From Butyrivibrio sp. MC2013 (GTDB lineage: Bacteria > Bacillota > Clostridia > Lachnospirales > Lachnospiraceae), in NCBI RefSeq assembly GCF_000424585.1, contig NZ_AUKE01000024.1:1-47727 (forward strand): a stretch of 47,727 bases of DNA. Direction: 5' to 3'. Both the position numbers and the translations under genes were made by a program. A model generated the notes under the pieces. The model ran no database searches. It was not told the DNA's origin and was given only the letters and a program-made list of their open reading frames with translations. Each line of letters starts with the position of its first letter. Within the stretch, counting starts at the first letter, position 1. This document shows positions 41,837-47,727 of this stretch, piece after piece.

Positions 41837-44188
41837 GTGAACGTATTTGACAGATATGCACCCTTTATCCAGGACTTTATATATGAGAACAGCTGGGAGT
41901 CCTTAAGAGCTATCCAGGTTGCTGCAGGCGATGCAATATTTAATACAGATGATAATCTTCTGCTGTGTGCTTCCACAGCTTCGGGCAAGACGGAGGCTGC
42001 TTTCTTTCCCATACTCACCTTATTAAGCGAGGATCCTCCCGCATCTGTGGGTGCTATTTATATAGGGCCTTTAAAGGCCCTGATCAATGACCAGTTCTCC
42101 CGCCTCACAGATCTCTGCGACAGAGCCCAGATACCGGTATGGCACTGGCACGGGGATGTGAATCAGTCTCACAAGAACAAGCTATTAAAATCACCCTCCG
42201 GCATCCTGCAGATCACACCCGAATCCCTGGAAGCTCTTATGCTGCACAAGCACGGAGATATTGCCAGGCTATTTGGGGACCTTCGCTTCATTGTAATAGA
42301 TGAAGTGCATTCCCTGATGAGAGGAGACAGGGGCGGCCAGACGCTCTGCCTCATAGAGAGGCTCTGTCGCATGGCAGGTGCTAGTCCCAGGCGTATAGGG
42401 CTGTCCGCCACCATAGGAGATCTGGAATCCACAGGGCGCTTTTTGTCCTCCGGCTCCGGCAGAGGCTGCGTGATCCCCAAGATAGATATAAAGGGGCAGA
42501 CCTGGCGATTGTCCATGGAGCACTTCTATATCCAAGGCCCCCAGGCAGGTGAAGCTCCCGGCAAGAGTAAGAGAGCTGTGGAAATGGAAGAAGGCGGAGA
42601 TATCATAGACGGAGTGATCCAGTCTCCTCCAACAGAGGATGCATCGCCTCTCCCAGTCCTTGCTCCCGCCACAGATAAAGCTCCAAAGTCTGCAGATCCC
42701 GGTATGGGATATATATTTGAACACACCAGAGACAAGAAATGCCTGGTATTTTGCAATTCAAGAGAAGAGGCAGAAGCTGTCACCACTACCCTTCGCGGCT
42801 ACTGTGAAGCCAGGAAGGAAAAGGACCGCTTCCTCATCCATCATGGCAACCTGTCCGCTTCCTATCGCCAGACTGCTGAGGAAGAGATGAAGGATGAAGA
42901 TTCATATCTTACCACTGTGACAACCGCTACTTTGGAACTGGGCATAGATATAGGACGCCTTGAGAGGGCATTTCAGATAGATGCGCCCTTTACCGTCTCC
43001 TCTTTTCTCCAGAGGATGGGCAGGACAGGCCGAAGAGAGCTGCCTCCGGAGATGTGGTTTGTATTTCGTGAAGATGAGCCTGAGGCCAGGGCCATGCTCC
43101 CTGAGACCGTGCCATGGAAGCTGATCCAGGGTATAGCGCTTGTCCAGGTATATCTGGAAGAGCGCTGGGTGGAACCCCCTGCCCTTGACAGACTCCCCTA
43201 TTCCCTTCTCTATCACCAAACTATGTCCACCCTTGCTTCCGGCGGCGAGATGACCCCTGCTGAGCTGGCAGCCAGGATATTATCACTCTCATATTTTCAT
43301 CGCATCAGTCAGGAGGATTTCAAGCTCCTGCTATTGCACCTTATAGATATAGATCATATCCAAAAGACTGAAAACGGCGGCCTTATCGTGGGGCTCTCCG
43401 GTGAAAGAGTGATCAATTCCTATAAATTCTATGCGGTATTCCAGGAGAATGTGGAATATACCGTAAGAAATGATTCCCAGGAACTGGGCACCATAGTTGC
43501 GCCACCTCCAATCGGTGAAAAGATTGCCATTGCAGGTGGCACCTGGCTAGTGGAGGATGTGGATCACAAGCGCCACAACGTATACTGCACAGCTGTCAAG
43601 GGGCAGGTACCGGCATACTTTGGCCAGTGCCCCGGGGATATCCATACTCATATTTTGGAGAGAATGAAGAAGGTGTTAGAGGAAGACAGGACATATCCCT
43701 ATCTTATGCAAAATGCCCTTGCCAGGCTTTCACAAGGCAGAAAAGCCTGCAGGGCTGCGGCTATCACTGATAGACCCCTTGTATGCCTTGGCGGCAATAT
43801 GTGGGCCCTTTTTCCCTGGCTTGGAAGCTACTCCTTCCTTGCTCTTGAGCGCTTTTTAAAAATCAGATGCGCCCCCCTTCTTGCCCTTAAAGGAATGGAT
43901 TCCAGCAGGCCTTATTTCATGCAGTTTACCATGAAGGCATCAGAACAAGACTTCTATGAGATAGTTACAGAGGCGGCAGATATTCCTCTTGATCCCATGG
44001 AGCTCTTATATCCCGGTGAAGTTCCTGTTTTTGAAAAATATGACGAGATAGTCCCTCCCGACCTGGTGCGGAAGGGCTTTGCAATGAGTGTACTGGGTAC
44101 TGATGAGATGCTTAAAAGAGTCAGATCCTGGAAAAAGTATATCAGCCATCATGCCTTGGATGCTCAGACACAATACCGATTGCCTTGA
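41837..44188 (+). CDS. Lhr-type DEAD/DEAH helicase
   Basis: 783 residues from GTG 41837, with AAAGGAG six bases upstream; the 43-codon longer frame is rejected. Motif I STASGKTEAAFF (46-57), II IDEVHSL, III GLSATIG, IV-VI including CLVFCNSREEAE, ATLELGIDIG and QRMGRTGRRE. The C-terminal ~250 residues are not recognised beyond Lhr-like length. It is likely the DNA or RNA motor of a module with the BrxD-like ATPase and the TerB-domain protein. Its last 47 bases overlap the convergent comFB gene. Confidence 0.85.
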   Translation: MNVFDRYAPFIQDFIYENSWESLRAIQVAAGDAIFNTDDNLLLCASTASGKTEAAFFPILTLLSEDPPASVGAIYIGPLKALINDQFSRLTDLCDRAQIPVWHWHGDVNQSHKNKLLKSPSGILQITPESLEALMLHKHGDIARLFGDLRFIVIDEVHSLMRGDRGGQTLCLIERLCRMAGASPRRIGLSATIGDLESTGRFLSSGSGRGCVIPKIDIKGQTWRLSMEHFYIQGPQAGEAPGKSKRAVEMEEGGDIIDGVIQSPPTEDASPLPVLAPATDKAPKSADPGMGYIFEHTRDKKCLVFCNSREEAEAVTTTLRGYCEARKEKDRFLIHHGNLSASYRQTAEEEMKDEDSYLTTVTTATLELGIDIGRLERAFQIDAPFTVSSFLQRMGRTGRRELPPEMWFVFREDEPEARAMLPETVPWKLIQGIALVQVYLEERWVEPPALDRLPYSLLYHQTMSTLASGGEMTPAELAARILSLSYFHRISQEDFKLLLLHLIDIDHIQKTENGGLIVGLSGERVINSYKFYAVFQENVEYTVRNDSQELGTIVAPPPIGEKIAIAGGTWLVEDVDHKRHNVYCTAVKGQVPAYFGQCPGDIHTHILERMKKVLEEDRTYPYLMQNALARLSQGRKACRAAAITDRPLVCLGGNMWALFPWLGSYSFLALERFLKIRCAPLLALKGMDSSRPYFMQFTMKASEQDFYEIVTEAADIPLDPMELLYPGEVPVFEKYDEIVPPDLVRKGFAMSVLGTDEMLKRVRSWKKYISHHALDAQTQYRLP

Positions 44189-44411
44189 CTATCTCCTGCA
44201 CTACCATAGCATCGGAGGTACTGCTGCTCTCTTCCATCTGCATAAATATCTTACCCTTTTCTGTGGAGATATATTTAGGCGGAAGATGATTAAGTGCCAG
44301 AATGGCTATATCCCTTTTGCATACGTCACAGTGACAGCACTTGGGAAACATTTTCAGCACCTGATCTATCTTAGACTGTACCACTATCTCCATATAGTTT
44401 TGCAGATCCAT
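44142..44411 (-). CDS. comFB: Late competence protein ComFB family
   Basis: 89 residues, the usual size. The family pattern is clear: LQNYMEIVVQSKIDQVL, then CCHCDVCKRDIAILALNHLPPKYI and STEKGKIF (the former split as CCHCDVC, DIAILALNHLPPKY). The four Cys bind zinc. In cyanobacteria ComFB-type proteins have been reported to bind cyclic di-nucleotides; in Bacillus the gene sits in the comF operon. Here it is alone. Confidence 0.85.
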   Translation of the reverse strand: MDLQNYMEIVVQSKIDQVLKMFPKCCHCDVCKRDIAILALNHLPPKYISTEKGKIFMQMEESSSTSDAMVVQEIVKAIGIVSEHPRHDG

Positions 44412-44498
44412 ATGCTTACCTCCACAGGATCACCATTAATATCCTACAAATCATATATCGGGTAAGATTTTATATAATTTAGTTTTTCTTTTTTATAA

Positions 44499-44645
44499 GT
44501 TAAACTCGCAAACGCTTCGCTTTTTGCTCGTTATAAAATCACTGCTGACGCAGTTCTACGGGTACGGGGCTTATAACCCCGCACCCGTAATCAAGATATT
44601 CCCACCACCTAAAGGTGGTGGGTTATCTTGATTATTTTATATATA
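44499..44645. repeat. Four-hairpin repeat, copy 3
   Basis: Identical over 147 bases to copy 2 at 20596-20742. With the leuS terminator it occupies the 440-bp gap between comFB and leuS; nothing else is seen there. Confidence 0.93.
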
Positions 44646-44755
44646 AAAAGTCAATATATTAGCTTATTTCAGCTGCCAATAGTTAAAGTATTTGAGATAA
44701 TGCATATACTGAGATAGGTTTCTCTCCTTTATTTTTATCAAGCATTAGTAAACGT

Positions 44756-44802
44756 AAAAATCCCCCAAAGAAGACTTTGTTTCCACTGTCTTCTTTGGGG
44801 GA
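44756..44802 (-). terminator. Terminator of leuS
   Basis: TCCCCCAAAGAAGAC and its exact complement form a 15-bp stem; on the minus strand TTTTT follows at 44756-44760. Confidence 0.9.
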
Positions 44803-44851
44803 TCTGTCTGCAATAAAAGGATATAGCTGTCGAAAAGTTTATTTTGACACC

Positions 44852-47272
44852 TTATGACTTAACAACGATATTCAGGATCTTGCCCTTTACGTAGATGACC
44901 TTTACTACGTTCTTACCATCCATCGCCTTCTTAACGGTATCGATCTGCTGTGCCTTAGAAAGAGCGCTCTCCTGAGTGTCATCATCTGTAAGTCCCACTA
45001 CGCCTCTTACCTTACCATTGACCTGCACACCAATCTCTACAACATCTTCCTTGCAGAGCTCTTCGCTGTACTGGGGCCATTTCTCATAAGCAAGGCTTCC
45101 TTCGTGACCAAGGAGTGACCAGAGCTCTTCTCCCATGTGAGGACATACGCAGGAGAACATCTTTACAAAGCCTTCTGCATAAGCCTTGGGACAGGTTCCC
45201 TTTGTAGCTTCGTTCATGAAGATCATCATCTGAGCAATAGCTGTATTAAAGCCCAGTGTCTCAAAGTCTCCGGTGATCTTTCTCACTGACTGATGATAGA
45301 GCCTTGTGAGACGATCAGGATCTTCCTCGCTGATGTGAGCAGGATCTGAAAAATAATTCCATACCTTGTTCACAAATCTCCTTGCACCTTCAACGCCTTG
45401 ATCTGACCAGGGCTTGGATGCCTCAAGTGCTCCCATGAACATCTCGTAAAGGCGCAGGGTATCAGCACCATACTTCTCTACTATATCGCTGGGATTCACA
45501 ACAAACTCAGGGAATCTCTTACCCATCTTGATGCCGTTGGCACCCAGGATCATGCCCTGATGTACCAGCTTCTTAAAGGGCTCGCTTACAGGAGAAAGGC
45601 CCTTCTTGTAGAGATATTTATTCCAGATCCTGGAATAGATCAGGTGTCCTACCGCATGCTCGGGACCGCCTACGTAGAGGTCTACGGGCATCCAGTGCTT
45701 AAGGAGCTCCTGATTTGCAAATTCTTTTTCATTATCAGGATCGATATATCTGAAATAGTACCAGGATGAACCTGCGGAACCGGGCATTGTAGAAGTCTCT
45801 CTTGTACCCTTTATGCCGTTATGTTCATACTGCTTCCACTCAGTAGCGTTATCAAGTGGAGCCTTGCCGTTCTTGCCCTTATAGTCCTCAAGCTCAGGAA
45901 GTACCAGAGGCAGCTCATCATCATCCAGTACATGGATCTGACCATCCTCCAGATATACTACAGGCATGGGCTCGCCCCAATATCTCTGTCTTGCAAAGAT
46001 CCACTCACGGAAGCGGTAGTTTACAGTCTTTCTGGCTACGCCCATCTTTACCAGCTTATCTGTGATAGCTTCCTTGGCCTGTGCTACTGTCATGCCATTA
46101 AACTCTTCAGAGTTAACAAGTACAGGTCCTTCTACTCCAAGATACTCCTGCTTCTCAAAAGCCTTCTCTGAGATATCACCACCTGTGATGACTTCGATAA
46201 GAGGTAGCTTATGGAAGCTTGCATACTCATAGTCTCTCTGGTCATGAGCAGGAACTGCCATAACAGCACCTGTACCATATCCGCCCAGTACGAAATCACC
46301 GATATATACAGGCACTTCCTTGCCGTTAACAGGATTGATTGCGTAGATGCCTTCAAGAGGACAACCGGACTTACCCTTATTGAGCTCGGTACGGTCCATA
46401 TCTGTCTTCTTCAGTGTCTCATTGATATATTCCTGGACAGCTTCCTTGTTCTGGATCCTGGGCATCAGTTCCTTTACAGTCTCTCCGTCAGGAGCCAATA
46501 CCATGAAGGTGATACCATATATAGTTTCTATACAAGTAGTATAGATAGAGAACTCTCCGCCGCCTACGATCTTAAAGTCAACCTCTACACCTTCAGATCT
46601 TCCAATCCAGTTCTTCTGGATCTCCTTGGTAGATGTAGGCCAGTCGATCTCATCCAGTCCCTTAAGGAGATCTTCTGCAAAAGCCTGCTGGTCAATGACC
46701 CACTGCTTCATGTTCTTGCGGATAACAGGATAGCCACCTCTTTCAGACTTGCCATCTATTACTTCATCATTGGACAATACTGTTCCCAGCTCTTCACACC
46801 AGTTAACAGGCATATCTACATACTTGGCATAACCGTCCTTGTAGAGCTCTCTGAAGATCCACTGTGTCCAGTGATAAAACTTGGGATCGGAGGTCTTGAC
46901 CATCTTGGACCAGTCATAGTCAAATCCCAGCTCTTTAAGCTGACCTGTAAAGGTCTCTATATTCTTCTCTGTAAATCCATCAGGATGATTACCTGTAGAA
47001 ACCGCATACTGCTCAGCAGGCAGACCAAAAGAATCATATCCCATGGGATGAAGAACGTTGTATCCCTGCATCCTCTTCATTCTGGAAACAATATCAGTAG
47101 CTGTATAGCCTTCCGGATGTCCTGCGTGAAGACCTACTCCTGAAGGATAGGGAAACATATCCAGAACATAATATTTGGGCTTTGAAAAATCCCATACATC
47201 TGTCTTGAATGTCTGATTCTCTTCCCAGTATTTTTGCCATTTGGGTTCTATTTCTTTTGGCTTGTATTCCAT
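44852..47272 (-). CDS. leuS: Leucyl-tRNA synthetase
   Basis: 806 residues, the Bacillus size. HIGH motif is HAGH in PYPSGVGLHAGHPEGY; the editing domain includes GTGAVMAVPAHDQRDYEYA; the KMSKS site reads KMGKR near residue 580 in ANGIKMGKRFPEFVVNPSD. The anticodon-binding and C-terminal domains are complete. GGGAGGT lies before the ATG. No T-box fold was recognised in the 105 bases of non-repeat sequence upstream. Confidence 0.97.
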   Translation of the reverse strand: MEYKPKEIEPKWQKYWEENQTFKTDVWDFSKPKYYVLDMFPYPSGVGLHAGHPEGYTATDIVSRMKRMQGYNVLHPMGYDSFGLPAEQYAVSTGNHPDGFTEKNIETFTGQLKELGFDYDWSKMVKTSDPKFYHWTQWIFRELYKDGYAKYVDMPVNWCEELGTVLSNDEVIDGKSERGGYPVIRKNMKQWVIDQQAFAEDLLKGLDEIDWPTSTKEIQKNWIGRSEGVEVDFKIVGGGEFSIYTTCIETIYGITFMVLAPDGETVKELMPRIQNKEAVQEYINETLKKTDMDRTELNKGKSGCPLEGIYAINPVNGKEVPVYIGDFVLGGYGTGAVMAVPAHDQRDYEYASFHKLPLIEVITGGDISEKAFEKQEYLGVEGPVLVNSEEFNGMTVAQAKEAITDKLVKMGVARKTVNYRFREWIFARQRYWGEPMPVVYLEDGQIHVLDDDELPLVLPELEDYKGKNGKAPLDNATEWKQYEHNGIKGTRETSTMPGSAGSSWYYFRYIDPDNEKEFANQELLKHWMPVDLYVGGPEHAVGHLIYSRIWNKYLYKKGLSPVSEPFKKLVHQGMILGANGIKMGKRFPEFVVNPSDIVEKYGADTLRLYEMFMGALEASKPWSDQGVEGARRFVNKVWNYFSDPAHISEEDPDRLTRLYHQSVRKITGDFETLGFNTAIAQMMIFMNEATKGTCPKAYAEGFVKMFSCVCPHMGEELWSLLGHEGSLAYEKWPQYSEELCKEDVVEIGVQVNGKVRGVVGLTDDDTQESALSKAQQIDTVKKAMDGKNVVKVIYVKGKILNIVVKS

Positions 47273-47376
47273 GACTTACCTCCCTGCCGGTGCCTTTCAT
47301 AAGGCCACAATATTAGCGATATTTTAGCAAATTACACAACTACTGTCAAAAAGAACTATATATTAATAAAGTAGTA

Positions 47377-47472
47377 TGAAGTGAAAAGTTAAATTCCACT
47401 TCAAAGGGGGAAAAGTTGAAGTTACTCTTACACCTAATTCCACTTCATGTTATGTGGAATTTACTCTTACAC
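47377..47472 (-). repeat. Tandem GTGTAAGAGTAA / TTCCAC-GTGGAA repeats at the right end
   Basis: On the minus strand two units of about 40-45 bases each start (G)GTGTAAGAGTAA, then TTCCAC or TTCAAC, a short spacer, and GAAGTGGAATT. A final ACTTTTCACTTCA follows. The last unit and tail match 34-93 in inverted orientation. Such multiple terminal repeats resemble the ends of IS21-like elements, but no transposase is seen. Confidence 0.7.
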
Positions 47473-47500
47473 TTAGGGCAGCGCTTCCTTCGGTAACGAG

Positions 47501-47697
47501 TGAACATCCCTGTGAGCCAGAGCACCAAGATTCAGTTCTTTGGAGGAGGCCGAGGTCTGGGGCAGAGCCCCAGGTTATGTTCATGTATCAGTACAGAATG
47601 TAGTGTCTTTCCTGCGTATAATGAATATCCGATAACGGTATGACTGTAACTCATGTTCAGTTCCCCGTTATCGGCGTAGACTTCGCACGCAGGAAAG
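47501..47697. other. Gene-free segment with nested inverted repeats
   Basis: Several stems fit together. TGAACAT (47501-47507) pairs with ATGTTCA (47577-47583) and encloses CTGGGGC-AGA-GCCCCAG (47557-47573). CTTTCCTGCGT (47607-47617) pairs with ACGCAGGAAAG (47687-47697) and encloses CCGATAACGG/CCGTTATCGG (47629-47638 and 47665-47674). No coding frame was found. It may be a structured RNA or a mobile-element end cut by the window border. Confidence 0.6.
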
Positions 47698-47727
47698 CGA
47701 GCCTGTCAATAGGACCGTGGAATAAAC

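Noticed and set aside
46211..47143. 310-codon plus-strand frame antisense to leuS
   Set aside because: Long only because of codon bias in leuS; no domains, odd Cys/Ile-rich composition.
47273..47376. T-box leader before leuS
   Set aside because: I found no T-box core (AGGGTGGNACCGCG-like) or specifier stem between the leuS start and the repeat block.

Overview
The window looks like chromosomal DNA of a rumen- or gut-type Lachnospiraceae bacterium, with Butyrivibrio or a close relative my best guess. The basis is the gene mix: intracellular GH28 and GH65 carbohydrate enzymes, YesM/YesN two-component control of a sugar ABC transporter, FliB flagellin methylase, a SigD-like chemoreceptor promoter, KtrAB, and an NrdG activase. 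Placement to genus is inference. No rRNA, tRNA or CRISPR array was seen. The first ~8.4 kb is visibly more A+T-rich than the rest (by eye, not computed), which fits an acquired island.

Region 1 (about 400-8450) is the most interesting part: a RiPP-like locus with built-in peptide control. Three small genes too short for routine gene calling (5566-6082, minus strand) encode 52-55 aa peptides. They share an acidic leader motif and Ala/Gly-rich tails containing A-(S/T)-G-A-A-A-G. They precede a YcaO protein that resembles stand-alone E. coli YcaO rather than an azoline-forming TOMM cyclodehydratase. An ABC-2 exporter and a membrane M50 protease with an N-terminal PqqD-like recognition domain follow. 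Divergent from the operon is a 630-aa regulator with two HTH domains and TPR-like repeats (RNPP-like). Convergent with that regulator, sharing its terminator hairpin, is an unannotated 52-aa signal-peptide-bearing gene, a plausible pheromone precursor. A near-identical 21-nt box lies exactly the same distance upstream of a -10-like hexamer at both the precursor operon and the small secreted gene. A decayed copy of the regulator sits at the far end of the locus.

Region 2 (8460-11240) is a 1.7-kb unit bounded by 186-bp direct repeats derived from the 3' end of an aminoglycoside-phosphotransferase-like gene. It carries a small Cys-rich hypothetical gene and an ASCH-GNAT fusion.

Region 3 (11300-24900) is housekeeping and metabolism: GH28 pectinase-like enzyme, MtaD plus AhcY (SAH disposal), NrdG, FliB, KtrB/KtrA, a YlmH-like S4 protein, an XpaC-like protein, an L-fucose/L-arabinose isomerase-family enzyme, a NUDIX hydrolase and a MarR regulator.

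Region 4 (25070-44410) starts with a MmcQ/YjbR-TerB_N-TerB_C protein. Next is a GH65 disaccharide phosphorylase with its sugar ABC transporter and YesN/YesM sensor pair, then a D-2-hydroxyacid dehydrogenase and a chemoreceptor with a dedicated sugar-binding lipoprotein. A BrxD-like ATPase, an Lhr-type helicase and ComFB close the region. The TerB protein, ATPase and helicase look like one defence or stress module split by about 13 kb of sugar and chemotaxis genes.

Region 5 (44410-47727) holds leuS, repeats, and a gene-free right end with nested inverted repeats. A 146-147-bp four-hairpin repeat occurs three times (14097, 20596, 44499), and related short repeats lie in inverted orientation near both ends of the window.
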